In this document: positions 31,645-44,159 of the stretch, piece after piece
How positions within the stretch are numbered: the first letter of the stretch is position 1
Layout: each line of letters opens with the position of its first letter
Assembly: GCF_964355755.1 (NCBI RefSeq)
Contig: NC_092678.1
Location: 4,686,922 to 4,750,921, forward strand
Source of the DNA: Antedon mediterranea
Taxonomy: Eukaryota > Echinodermata > Crinoidea > Comatulida > Antedonidae
Length of the DNA stretch: 64,000 nucleotides
Direction: 5' to 3'
Translations under genes and position numbers: made by a program
The notes under the pieces: model-generated
Databases searched by the model: none
Told to the model about the DNA's origin: nothing
What the model saw: the letters and a program-made list of their open reading frames with translations, nothing else

Positions 31645-34600
31645 CATTGTACATATTACAGTACACAGTACATTACTGTTATGTATCAATATTACTATAC
31701 ATCTTACAGTACACAGTACATTACTGTTATGTATCAATATTACTATACATCTTACAGTACACTGTACATTACTGTTATGTATCAATATTACTATACATCT
31801 TACAGTACACTGTACATTACTGTTATGTATCAATATTACTATACATCTTACAGTACACTGTACATTACTGTTATGTATCAATATTACTATACATCTTACA
31901 GTACACAGTACATTACTGTTATGTATCAAAATTACTATACATATTACAGTACACTGTACATTACTGTTATGTATCAATATTACTATACATCTTACAGTAC
32001 ACTGTACATTACTGTTATGTATCAATATTACTATACATATTACAGTACACAGTACATTACTGTTATGTATCAATATTACTATACATATTACAGTACACTG
32101 TACATTGCTGTTATGTATCAATATTACTATACATCTTACAGTACACAGTACATTACTGTTATGTATCAATATTACTATACATCTTACAGTACACAGTACA
32201 TTACTGTTATGTATCAATATTACTATACATCTTACAGTACACTGTACATTGCTGTTATGTATCAATATTACTATACATCTTACAGTACACTGTACATTGC
32301 TGTTATGTATCAATATTACTATACATCTTACAGTACACAGTACATTACTGTTATGTATCAATATTACTATACATATTACAGTACACTGTACATTACTGTT
32401 ATGTATCAATATTACTATACATCTTACAGTACACTGTACATTACTGTTATGTATCAATATTACTATACATCTTACAGTACACTGTACATTACTGTTATGT
32501 ATCAATATTACTATACATCTTACAGTACACTGTACATTGCTGTTATGTATCAATATTACTATACATCTTACAGTACACAGTACATTACTGTTATGTATCA
32601 ATATTACTATACATCTTACAGTACACTGTACATTACTGTTATGTATCAATATTACTATACATATTACAGTACACTGTACATTACTGTTATGTATCAATAT
32701 TACTATACATCTTACAGTACACTGTACATTACTGTTATGTATCAATATTACTATACATCTTACAGTACACAGTACATTACTGTTATGTATCAATATTACT
32801 ATACATCTTACAGTACACTGTACATTGCTGTTATGTATCAATATTACTATACATCTTACAGTACACAGTACATTACTGTTATGTATCAATATTACTATAC
32901 ATCTTACAGTACACTGTACATTGCTGTTATGTATCAATATTACTATACATCTTACAGTACACAGTACATTACTGTTATGTATCAATATTACTATACATAT
33001 TACAGTACACTGTACATTTCTGTTATGTATCAATATTACTATACATCTTACAGTACACTGTACATTACTGTTATGTATCAATATTACTATACATCTTACA
33101 GTACACTGTACATTACTGTTATGTATCAATATTACTATACATCTTACAGTACACTGTACATTACTGTTATGTATCAATATTACTATACATCTTACAGTAC
33201 ACAGTACATTACTGTTATGTATCAAAATTACTATACATATTACAGTACACTGTACATTACTGTTATGTATCAATATTACTATACATCTTACAGTACACTG
33301 TACATTACTGTTATGTATCAATATTACTATACATATTACAGTACACAGTACATTACTGTTATGTATCAATATTACTATACATATTACAGTACACTGTACA
33401 TTGCTGTTATGTATCAATATTACTATACATCTTACAGTACACAGTACATTACTGTTATGTATCAATATTACTATACATCTTACAGTACACAGTACATTAC
33501 TGTTATGTATCAATATTACTATACATCTTACAGTACACTGTACATTGCTGTTATGTATCAATATTACTATACATCTTACAGTACACTGTACATTGCTGTT
33601 ATGTATCAATATTACTATACATCTTACAGTACACAGTACATTACTGTTATGTATCAATATTACTATACATATTACAGTACACTGTACATTACTGTTATGT
33701 ATCAATATTACTATACATCTTACAGTACACTGTACATTACTGTTATGTATCAATATTACTATACATCTTACAGTACACTGTACATTACTGTTATGTATCA
33801 ATATTACTATACATCTTACAGTACACTGTACATTGCTGTTATGTATCAATATTACTATACATCTTACAGTACACAGTACATTACTGTTATGTATCAATAT
33901 TACTATACATCTTACAGTACACTGTACATTACTGTTATGTATCAATATTACTATACATATTACAGTACACTGTACATTACTGTTATGTATCAATATTACT
34001 ATACATCTTACAGTACACTGTACATTACTGTTATGTATCAATATTACTATACATCTTACAGTACACAGTACATTACTGTTATGTATCAATATTACTATAC
34101 ATCTTACAGTACACTGTACATTGCTGTTATGTATCAATATTACTATACATCTTACAGTACACAGTACATTACTGTTATGTATCAATATTACTATACATCT
34201 TACAGTACACTGTACATTGCTGTTATGTATCAATATTACTATACATCTTACAGTACACAGTACATTACTGTTATGTATCAATATTACTATACATATTACA
34301 GTACACTGTACATTTCTGTTATGTATCAATATTACTATACATCTTACAGTACACTGTACATTACTGTTATGTATCAATATTACTATACATCTTACAGTAC
34401 ACTGTACATTACTGTTATGTATCAATATTACTATACATATTACAGTACACTGTACATTGCTGTTATGTATCAATATTACTATACATCTTACAGTACACAG
34501 TACATTACTGTTATGTATCAATATTACTATACATCTTACAGTACACTGTACATTACTGTTATGTATCAATATTACTATACATCTTACAGTACACTGTACA

Positions 34601-36410
34601 TTACTGTTATGTATCAATATTACTATACATATTACAGTACACTGTACATTGCTGTTATGTATCAATATTACTATACATCTTACAGTACACTGTACATTAC
34701 TGTTATGTATCAATATTACTATACATATTACAGTACACAGTACATTACTGTTATGTATCAATATTACTATACATCTTACAGTACACAGTACATTACTGTT
34801 ATGTATCAATATTACTATACATCTTACAGTACACTGTACATTACTGTTATGTATCAATATTACTATACATCTTACAGTACACTGTACATTACTGTTATGT
34901 ATCAATATTACTATACATCTTACAGTACACTGTACATTACTGTTATGTATCAATATTACTATACATCTTACAGTACACTGTACATTACTGTTATGTATCA
35001 ATATTACTATACATCTTACAGTACACTGTACATTGCTGTTATGTATCAATATTACTATACATATTACAGTACACTGTACATTACTGTTATGTATCAATAT
35101 TACTATACATCTTACAGTACACTGTACATTACTGTTATGTATCAATATTACTATACATCTTACAGTACACTGTACATTGCTGTTATGTATCAATATTACT
35201 ATACATCTTACAGTACACTGTACATTACTGTTATGTATCAATATTACTATACATCTTACAGTACACTGTACATTGCTGTTATGTATCAATATTACTATAC
35301 ATCTTACAGTACACAGTACATTACTGTTATGTATCAATATTACTATACATATTACAGTACACAGTACATTACTGTTATGTATCAATATTACTATACATCT
35401 TACAGTACACTGTACATTACTGTTATGTATCAATATTACTATACATATTACAGTACACAGTACATTACTGTTATGTATCAATATTACTATACATCTTACA
35501 GTACACTGTACATTACTGTTATGTATCAATATTACTATACATCTTACAGTACACAGTACATTACTGTTATGTATCAATATTACTATACATCTTACAGTAC
35601 ACTGTACATTACTGTTTTGTATCAATATTACTATACATCTTACAGTACACTGTACATTACTGTTATGTATCAATATTACTATACATCTTACAGTACACTG
35701 TACATTACTGTTATGTATCAATATTACTATACATCTTACAGTACACTGTACATTGCTGTTATGTATCAATATTACTATACATATTACAGTACACTGTACA
35801 TTACTGTTATGTATCAATATTACTATACATCTTACAGTACACTGTACATTACTGTTATGTATCAATATTACTATACATCTTACAGTACACTGTACATTGC
35901 TGTTATGTATCAATATTACTATACATATTACAGTACACAGTACATTACTGTTATGTATCAATATTACTATACATATTACAGTACACAGTACATTACTGTT
36001 ATGTATCAATATTACTATACATCTTACAGTACACTGTACATTACTGTTATGTATCAATATTACTATACATATTACAGTACACTGTACATTACTGTTATGT
36101 ATCAATATTACTATACATATTACAGTACACTGTACATTGCTGTTATGTATCAATATTACTATACATATTACAGTACACTGTACATTGCTGTTATGTATCA
36201 ATATTACTATACATATTACAGTACACTGTACATTACTGTTATGTATCAATATTACTATACATCTTACAGTACACTGTACATTGCTGTTATGTATCAATAT
36301 TACTATACACATTACAGTACACTGTACATTACTGTTATGTATCAATATTACTATACATCTTACAGTACACAGTACATTACTGTTATGTATCAATATTACT
36401 ATACATCTTT
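31645..36410. repeat. 48-bp minisatellite, ~99 copies
   Basis: The unit contains 'tacagtacacwgtacatt', 'actgttatgtatcaatatta' and 'ctatacatm'; the period is exactly 48 bp. Variation is confined to a few positions: catAttac/catCttac, cacAgtac/cacTgtac, attActg/attGctg. A rare 'atcaaaatta' unit at 31927 recurs 1296 bp later (33223), and a rare 'catttctg' unit at 33015 recurs at 34311, again 1296 bp, so a 27-unit block was duplicated. The period is divisible by three and lacks stops in several frames, producing 1578-1663-codon frames on both strands. These are artefacts. The array fills most of the GPCR1-GPCR2 interval. Confidence 0.97.
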
Positions 36411-36483
36411 CAACTAACTACCCTTAAACCTCTACCAATAGAACTATTATATTGTAATTTAATCTTATAAATTAACATCATCA

Positions 36484-36585
36484 AATGGCACAAAGTGTCT
36501 AAATGTCACAAAGTGTCTAAATGTCACAAAGTGTCTAAATGTCACATATTGTCTAAATGTCACAAAGTGTCTAAATGTCACCAAA
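36484..36585. repeat. 18-bp tandem repeat, ~6 copies
   Basis: 'tgtctaaatgtcacaaag' repeated with one 'catatt' variant. Confidence 0.92.
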
Positions 36586-36719
36586 TAGCCAGTGTTGTAG
36601 GGGACCTGTTGTAGTATCATGGTCTTGAAATGTTTCAATAATTTTATACTTGCTGGTACACATTGTTTAATTGTACAGTTTCTTGCCATCAATATAAAAT
36701 TATTATTAGTGGTAATTGA

Positions 36720-36965
36720 ATCTTAGAAATCATAACATTCTAGGAAATTTCATATCCTATCATAGAATATTATAATGACCTATAATACTGATTCTCACTA
36801 GAGCTACAGTACCAGCTTTGGATACACATTAAGTTTACCTATGTGTATCTGTAACCACAGTTGTTAAAGTTTATCTCTGAGGTATACTGTAATGCGCATT
36901 GGCAAAGTTTTTTAACAAGTCACTAAATTGTACTGATGAAACTGGATTTAGCCAACTTATCACAG
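36720..36965 (+). other. GPCR2 5' flank and first exon region
   Basis: 'cttagaaatcataacattct', 'atgacctata', 'ttggatacacatta', 'gcattggcaaagttttttaa' and 'tcactaaattg' parallel the GPCR3 5' region (46785-47355). It ends at a donor-like 'cacag/gtaaatg' (36965). No in-frame start comparable to that of GPCR3 survives. Confidence 0.6.
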
Positions 36966-37410
36966 GTAAATGTTTATTTTATTTATTTGGATATCTTATA
37001 TTCTTAGGTGGTTTAGGTGCATGCTATGCTGCTTTCAAAACTCGCCTGTTAACTTTTAAAAGTGTTCCGGCATTTTATTTTTACTGTCAAGCGCATTGAG
37101 GTTTTAAAAATAATGCACTATGTAATCTAAATAAATTATCATTATTAAATGAATAATGTTAAAGTCTAATGGTTGTTTTATATATTTTCTTACAGATATG
37201 CAAGATAACTCAGATTTAAATTTTGATTTTTCCAGTACTTTTTATGAGCGATGGATTGAACCCAAGCATTATTACTTTATGGGATTGAGAATAAGCCTAA
37301 TTAGTACTTATCTCACATATATCATTACAGTTGCAGGAATGTTAGAAAACCTGTTAATAATTTTGGTTATCTGCTGTAATCAACAACTAAGAAAGAAATC
37401 TAATGTTTTG

Positions 37411-37415
37411 CTTGT
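37411..37415 (+). other. Target-site duplication CTTGT (left)
   Basis: The pentamer CTTGT precedes the 5' LTR and is repeated at 44160-44164 after the 3' LTR. In the GPCR3 paralogue the uninterrupted sequence is 'ttttgcttgttaacttggc'. Confidence 0.9.
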
Positions 37416-37837
37416 TGTCATATTATTTATGTTCTGATTCCCTGTGTTTAGATAAGAATGCTTTAGACCAGGTCCGCCTAATATTATTAGCTAATCAAAA
37501 TCGTATAACTTTGGAGGGAAAATGTTATCCTCCTCTGAAGCCTGAAATTTGCATGTCCAGTATAAAAGTAGAATGTAATAGATATTAGAAGAGAAGAGAG
37601 AATAAGATCAGAGTAGATAAACGAGAAGAAAGAATAAGATCAGAGTAGATAAACGGAAAGATGATAAAGAACATAAGGCTTGACTGGTAGAAAGATGTAT
37701 TAATCCAGTTACAAGGAATAAAAGTTCTTGTTGAGTAAAATATACTTTTGTATGAGTTATCATTCTGTGACAGTGTACGTCGCGTGAATATATATATACG
37801 CCTGAGAAAGCTCGGAACCAACTATATATTCACTACA
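37416..37837 (+). repeat. 5' LTR (422 bp)
   Basis: It starts TGTCATATTATTT and ends TTCACTACA. It contains TATAAAAG (37561) as the likely promoter and AATAAA (~37718). Relative to the 3' LTR it has two extra pieces: ~43 bp near 37455-37497 and a ~32-bp tandem duplication near 37600-37650. Otherwise only scattered substitutions. Confidence 0.92.
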
Positions 37838-37851
37838 TGGTGGCAGCGGTG
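37838..37851 (+). other. Primer-binding site, tRNA-Leu
   Basis: TGGTGGCAGCGGTG directly follows the LTR and is complementary to the 3' end (including CCA) of eukaryotic tRNA-Leu whose acceptor reads ...CACCGCTGCCA. Confidence 0.75.
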
Positions 37852-38249
37852 AAAATTTTTGTTTATGATACATGATTTAAGTATCAAGAAGAAGAAGAAG
37901 AAGAAGTGACAGTGACTACTCTACGGGCCTGTTAAATCAGTAACCAAAAAGTTAAATGGTTACGAAGATCTGGATTCCTGACAGTTTTTATACCGTTGTT
38001 TGGATATTACAACGAAGAAGAAGTACTGTTGAGCTCAAGACTGCTGGATATTCATCGGAGATATATATTCACCGAGATCTGAGAGAAGAAGACTGAAGTA
38101 ACAGAAGGAAGCCCAGTAAATTTTGAGAAGATTTGCAAAGCTGACTTTGTAAACTATTTTTGAAAGGAACGTTGTTTGTGACTTTGAAGTAAATTAATTT
38201 CTTATATTGTATTGCATTAAAATATTTATGTGGATTTCATATTTTTAAA

Positions 38250-39062
38250 TATAGTCATAGTCATAGTCATATATACTTTATTGTCCATTTAAAAAACAGA
38301 AATGTGATTTGAAAACTGGCAAAATACAAAAATATAAAATACAATTTACAAAAACACACACAAAAAGTTAAGAGGCTAAAAATTGTTAAAATTAGATAAA
38401 AATTATTATTATTTAATTATATTATATGATTTATTATTATATTGAACTAACGATGATTTAAAGTTTATATAAAAGCATTAAAAATACATGCGTGAGCTAT
38501 AAAAATAAACAAAAGCGGTTACATTTTACCTTTGTACTCTGGAGTTATATAAGTGTATAGCATTAGGTACAAACGAGCACCTAAACCGTTTTGTTTTGGT
38601 ATTAAGTGCACGTAGTCTCTTATGCCAGAATTCATGAGAGCAAATTGTTTGTGAAGAGGATGTGTTTTATCATCAATGATACTTTTTACTTTTTTTAACA
38701 CATTTTCTTTATACAAGGATTCAACATCAGGTAAGCATGCTCTCCTACTAGTCTAATTGCTCTATTTCCTATTCGATTAAGTTTAATTTTATCTTTTTGC
38801 ATTGTATTACCATAAAAACAAACATTACAAAAAAGTATTACACTGAGAATTACAGAGTTATAAAACAATTTAAGTATAGTTTTGTCAATTTGTAGGTACT
38901 TCATTTTTCTTAAAATAAACATCCTTTGGTTGGCTTTGCATGTGGCTTTATTTACATTATTTATCCAATTTATATCTGAATGGAATACAAATACTTTTAT
39001 AACATATTTTGTACACATAAGTTTACATATTTCATTAGTAAAATCGTTATTAGCATTATAGC
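38250..39062 (-). pseudogene. LINE 3' fragment inside the LTR element leader
   Basis: On the minus strand the translation gives HSDINWINNVNKATCKANQR, MFILRKMKYLQIDKTILKLF and LNRIGNRAIRLVG (39050-38720), then HPLHKQFALMNSGIRDYVHL (38650-38580), the reverse-transcriptase thumb and C-terminal region of CR1/jockey-like LINEs. It ends with AATAAAG and a (agtcat)n tail at ~38255-38275. Some frames are broken. It abuts the gag ATG at 39063 and lies opposite in strand to the host element. Confidence 0.8.
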
Positions 39063-40290
39063 ATGACAACTTTAAGATCGGGTAAAAATATAGATAAGAC
39101 TATGTCAGAAAAAGATACTAGGGAAGATATGGTTGACCAAGAAGAGGTTGACCAAGTCAATGAAATATATGATAAAATGGCTAGGGATATTGATTTGCCC
39201 GAAATACCTACTTTGAAGGAACCCGGCGGTATGCCTAAAGATATGATGCTCGAATATTTTCGAATGAAGTTCGAGGCCGAAAACAAAAAGTTAGAATTAC
39301 AATACCAACAAGACCAATTCAGATTAGAAGCAGATATAAAGCAAAGAAAAATTGAATCACAAGAAAGAGTGAAAATGATGGAATTAGAAAATAGGTCTAG
39401 CTACAGTAATGCTAGGAATATAGTAGATGAAATGAAGGTAAAGGTTCCTACTTTGAAGGAATCAGATGATATTGATATATATTTTAGAACATTTGAACAC
39501 TTGGCAGAAGCCACAGGTTGGGATAAGAATACGTGGGCCGCTAGGTTAGCACCTGAACTGTCTGGTAAAGCTAGGACAGCCTATGCATCCTTAACCGTAA
39601 AAGAATGTGTAGATTATGATACCTTAAAGAAGGCAATCTTAGAAAAGTATGATGTGTCCGCAGAGACCTACAGACTTAAATTTAGAAATTCAAACAGAGT
39701 TAAAGATATGTCCATCAGGGAATGGCTGAATGAGCTCTCCCATTATTTAAAATGTTGGATGAAATGTGCTAATGTAAAAGAAGATGATGCTGCAGGCATT
39801 ATTGAAATGATTATAATGGAACAGGCACTTGATAAAATGCCTGAAGATCTGAGGCTTTATCTTAGAGATAAACAAGTAAATAAGAGCTATGATATGGCTA
39901 TGATAGCCGATGATTATATAGCTAATAGAGGTGGCCGTGGCTATTGGAATGCCGTAAATTCTGAAAATAAGCCTACGTATTATAAGGGCCAAGAAAATAG
40001 TAAACCTAAGAATAGTACGACTCAGAATAACCCTGGAGCTAGGCAGCAAGGATACAATTAGGTATCGCGGAAGGGGAGGCAAATTCCATAACTATGGTAG
40101 AAATTTCCAACAGAGAGAACCTTCAAATGAATGGATTAATGGCCTATGCTTTAATTGTAAGGAGAAGGGACATAAAATAGGGGATTGTCCTAAGATGGTA
40201 GCAAAAGGAAAGACTAGTGACACTAAGAAGGGCCCGAATGTGAAAGATGGCTTAAGATGTGAAGGAATAAATCAGATAGACCCCAAGTAG
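39063..40290 (+). pseudogene. gag of the Gmr1-type element
   Basis: The frame 39063-40061 (332 codons) has an acidic, coiled-coil-like N-terminal half (~residues 60-115, rich in K/E/Q) and a capsid-like half (LKESDDIDIYFRTFEHLAEA; AARLAPELSGKARTAYASL). After a one-base shift near 40055 a zinc knuckle follows, CFNCKEKGHKIGDC (C-x2-C-x4-H-x4-C, ~40147-40188), for RNA binding. The shift may be a decay event. Confidence 0.85.
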
Positions 40291-40292
40291 TT

Positions 40293-40775
40293 ATGGATAC
40301 TGTAGAAAATAAAATGGAGAAGTGTACAATACCAGGAAAATTAGAAGGACAGGATATAACTATGCTGAGAGACTCGGGATGTACCCAGTCAGCTGTTAAG
40401 GAAAGTCTAGTGCCTAACAAATGTTACTTGCCAGGAAAATGGGTTACGTTAAGAGGTATAGGAGGCGATATTACCGTCCCCTTAGCTAAGGTAGCTATAG
40501 AAAGTAAGATAGTGACAGGAAAAGTGATTGTAGCCGTAATCGAAGGATTACAGAGGGACGTGTTATTAGGTCATGATTTGGACCAGAATTGTGGGGAAAC
40601 AATGGCTAAAGAAATGTTCGTCCTAACTAGGGAGCGAGCCAGAATAGAAAATGATGTTAGAATACAAGACGAAATGATATTGTTAGGGAAAGATAGTAAC
40701 TTTAAGCCGATAGAAGAGCCGCCTAAAGAAACTAATGTACAATTGTTGAAAACAGTAGTAAATGAAAGTAAATAA
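40293..40775 (+). pseudogene. Aspartic protease of the Gmr1-type element
   Basis: The active-site motif LRDSGCTQSAV (D at ~40371, DSG variant of DTG) and the flap-distal VLLGHDLDQN identify a retropepsin that would cut the gag-pol precursor. It is in another frame from the zinc knuckle upstream. Confidence 0.8.
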
Positions 40776-40798
40776 AACTAAGTGTTTAGATGATATGA

Positions 40799-42490
40799 AT
40801 GGAACAGAAATTAATAATTTGTTTGACGAAAATGAGGATAAAGCTAAAGATAAAACAGTCAAACGTAAAAACTTATGAACAACAGCACAAGCTGAACCTA
40901 ACTAAACAAGAACTGATCAAATTGCAAACTAAGGATGACTCACTCAAAGGAGTGTTTGACAGGGTAGTCCCTATAGAAGAAATAGGTCAGCATAGGGTAT
41001 GTTTCTTTATGAGACAAGGTATATTGATGAGAAATTGGAGTAGTATTAAAGATAAGAATAACCGAGTGGAACAGATTGTATTACCCACTCAGTGTAGACA
41101 GGGTGTATTACACTTAGGTCATAATGTGCCATTTGCAGGTCACATGGGTGTTGAGAAAACTAAAAGTAGGGTCCTGAACCAATTCTATTGGCCAGGTATA
41201 TTTAAAGATGTGGTAGTCTATTGTAAAGTCTGTAAGGAATGCCAAAAGGTAGATAAGGGTAAAAGTAAAAGGAAACATACTTTGATACCATTACCGATTA
41301 TAAGTACACCATTTAAACGTATAGCGATAGACATTGTTGGACCCTTATCTAGAACAAGCTGTAATAACAAATATATGCTTACTATAATTGACTATGCTAC
41401 GAGATATCCGGATGCTATCCCGTTACCCAATGTTAGAGCTGAAACAGTAGCCAGGGCTCTAATAGAAGTCTTTACTAGAGTAGGATTACCCGAAGAGATT
41501 GTACATGATCAGGGAACTAATTTCATGTCTTCAATTATGCAATCTATATGTAGTATGTTGGGGATTAATCAATTAAAGACTACAGTGTACCACCCCCAAA
41601 GCAATGGGCTTGTTGAAAGATTTCACGGTACATTGAAAAATATGATAAGGAAACTTACAGTTAAGCAAAGAAAAAATTGGGATAACTACATACCCCCCTT
41701 TCTGTTTGCTTACAGAGAAGTTCCTAGTAAAGCGACGGGCCATTCACCTTTTAAATTGCTTTATGGTAGAGAGGTGAGGGGACCCTTGAGTTTACTCAAA
41801 AGTAATTGGGTAGAAGATGAAGAAACATCTACTGATGTTAGCAAATACATGTTGGACATAAGAGAAAAAATGGAGGAATTAATGAAAGATGCTAATGTAA
41901 ACAAACTTGAACAACAAGAAATTATGTCCCACAATTATAACAAGAATAACAAGAATGCTATTGATAGAGAATTTGTAGAAGGGGACAAAGTGTTGATATT
42001 CCTTCCAGTAGGAAATAGTAAGTTAGACAGTAAATGGCAAGGCCCCTTCACTGTTACAAAAAAGGTCAATGATGTAAATTATGAAATATACATAGGAGGT
42101 AGAAGAAAAGAAAAACAAATTCTACATGTTAATATGTTAAAGAGATGGTATGATAAAGTAGAAATAAGTAAAGATGGTTATTATGTAGTAACAAATGTCC
42201 AGTTGATAGAAGAAGTAGACTTAAATGAAACAGTCCATGACAATAAGTTAGATAGTGAAATAGACATAGGATTGTCTTATCATCAATCACAAACATGGAG
42301 AGATGTTAACGTTGGTAGTAATTTAAATGATACACAAACTAAACAATTAACAGAATTGTTAAAGTACCAACAGAATGTATTCTCGGATGTACCAGGTAGA
42401 ACTCACTTAGTGACACATGAAATTAAGACTAATGGTGAAATGCCTATAAGGCATAGGGCATATAGAACGCCCCCAAGCATTAAAGGGTAA
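40799..42490 (+). pseudogene. Integrase of the Gmr1-type element
   Basis: 563 open codons. The HHCC zinc-binding domain (HNVPFAGHMG ... CKVCKECQ, ~41110-41250) is followed by the DDE core: AIDIVGPL (D ~41329), VHDQGTNF (D ~41507) and NGLVERFHGTLK (E ~41614). Then come GHSPFKLLYGREVRGP and a Gypsy C-terminal GDKVLIF...W.GPF.V segment with ILHVNMLKRW. It continues into the linker before RT (YRTPP) and stops because of a one-base change in a C run at ~42470. Its position ahead of RT is the diagnostic oddity. Confidence 0.9.
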
Positions 42491-43711
42491 ATTGAAAGAG
42501 GAATTAGATAGTATGTTGGCTATGGGTATAATAGAACCTACAGTTAGTGCCTATGCTGCACCTATTATTGCCCTGAAGAAAGGCCAGAATCAAATTAGAA
42601 TGGTGACAGATTTTAGATCACTAAATAAGACTACACAATTTGACCCTTATGTTATGCCTCGCATAGACGAAATGTTGGATGAGGCATCATCCGCAATATA
42701 CATAACTACGTTAGATCTAACTAAAGGATTTTACCAGGTGCCTCTGGATCCTAAGACCAAAGACAAATCAGCATTTATTACACAATTTGGACAGTATTGT
42801 TACAATGTACTTCCATTTGGTATGCAAAATAGCTCTAGTACTTTCCAAAGATTAATGGATATGGTATTACAAGGTACTGAGGGATATGCTAAGGCATATA
42901 TAGATGACATATGTATTTATAGTCAAACTTGGAAAGATCATATTTTTCATTTGAATGATGTATTAGAAAGATTAAGTAGTGCTGGATTGACAGCAAAGCC
43001 TTTGAAATGTAAAATTGCCTATGCACAGGTAGAATTTCTGGGGCATAAGATTGGTAATGGAGAAATTAGACCCATGATTGATAAGGTTGAGGCTTTGGAA
43101 AAGTTCCCCAGACCTTTGTCTAAGAAACAAGTCCGATCATTTCTCGGATTAACTGGCTATTAGTATTACAGAAAATTTGTACAGAACTATGCCGATATTG
43201 CTAAACCATTGATTGATTTAACTTTAAAGAGTAAAAGTAATACCGTTAAGTGGAATGAACAATGTGAAAATGCCTTTGTAACTTTAAAGAAACGACTTAC
43301 TGATGATAATGTATTAAAATCCCCAAATTTTGATAAGATGTTTATATTGCAAACCGATGCCTCAAATTATGGCATAGGTGCAGTGCTGAGCCAAATAGAT
43401 GGTGAGGGTAATGATTATCCCATTGTGTATTTAAGTAGAAAGTTATCTGTACTGTACATGAGCAGAGATATTCTGTGCCAGAAAAAGAGTGCCTCTCTAT
43501 TGTTTGGGCTATCAATAAACTTAAGTATTATCTGTATGGTTGTGAATTTCAAGTTCATACTGACCACCAGGCATTGAGATGGATGGACTCAATGAAGGGT
43601 GCCAATGTTAGACTTATGAGATGGGCTCTGTTTTTACAAGGATATAAATTTAAAGTTATTTACAAGAAAGGATCATTAAATGGAAATGCAGATGGATTAA
43701 GCCGTGCATAA
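42475..43711 (+). pseudogene. Reverse transcriptase-RNase H of the Gmr1-type element
   Basis: RT motifs in order: MVTDFRSLNKTT, TLDLTKGFYQVPL, LPFGMQNSSSTFQR, the catalytic AYIDDICIYS (~42897) and VEFLGHKIG. An in-frame TAG interrupts at 43161-43163. RNase H follows, with LQTDASNYGIGAVLSQ (43350), a frameshift near 43480, then EKECLSIVWAINKLKYYLYG, HTDHQALRWM and NADGLSRA at the end. The thumb and RNase H are of Ty3/Gypsy type. No integrase follows. Confidence 0.9.
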
Positions 43712-43797
43712 TAATATTATAGGTGTTAATTAGTTGATAGTTTAAAGAAAAATGGTTTTAAATGTAAAATTTTTGGAAAGATTGACACAATCTTTTT

Positions 43798-43811
43798 CCC
43801 AAAAAGGGGAA
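43798..43811 (+). other. Polypurine tract
   Basis: The purine-rich 'aaaaaggggaa' ends exactly at the 3' LTR, as required for plus-strand priming. Confidence 0.8.
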
Positions 43812-44159
43812 TGTCATATTATTTATGTTCTGATTCCCTGTGTTTAGATAAAAAATCATATAACTTTGGAGGGAAAATGTTATCCTCCTCTGAAGCCTGA
43901 AATTTGCATGTCCAGTATAAAAGTAGAATGTAATAGATATTAGAGGAGAAGAGAGAATAAGATCAAAGTAGATAAACGGAAAGATGATAAAGAACATAAG
44001 GCTTGACTGGTAAAAAGATGTATTAATCCAGTTACAAGGAATAAAAGTTCTTGTTGAGTAAAATATACTTTTGTATGAGTTATCATTCTGTGACAGTGTA
44101 CGTCGAGTGGAGTTATATATGCCTGAGAAAGCTCGGAACCAACTAAAATATTCACTACA
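43812..44159 (+). repeat. 3' LTR (348 bp)
   Basis: TGTCATATT...TTCACTACA, matching the 5' LTR except for the two length differences and roughly 3% substitutions by eye. Followed by CTTGT. Confidence 0.92.

Larger units (their letters stand above)
37416..44159 (+). mobile_element. Gmr1-type LTR retrotransposon (Gypsy polymerase, IN before RT)
   Basis: Complete in structure: TG...CA LTRs (422 and 348 bp), 5-bp target duplication, a primer-binding site matching tRNA-Leu, gag, protease, integrase, reverse transcriptase, RNase H and a purine tract. The order is PR-IN-RT-RH, as in copia elements, but every domain has Gypsy character. That combination is characteristic of the Gmr1 group described from deuterostomes. 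A minus-strand LINE piece sits in the leader. Coding regions have several frameshifts and a stop, so this copy is not autonomous. Confidence 0.92.

Noticed and set aside
31479-36470. Frames of ~1600 codons on both strands (periodic 16-residue repeats)
   Set aside because: They arise because the 48-bp minisatellite unit is divisible by three and lacks stops in several frames. Four frames are open at once and composition has no protein-like constraint.
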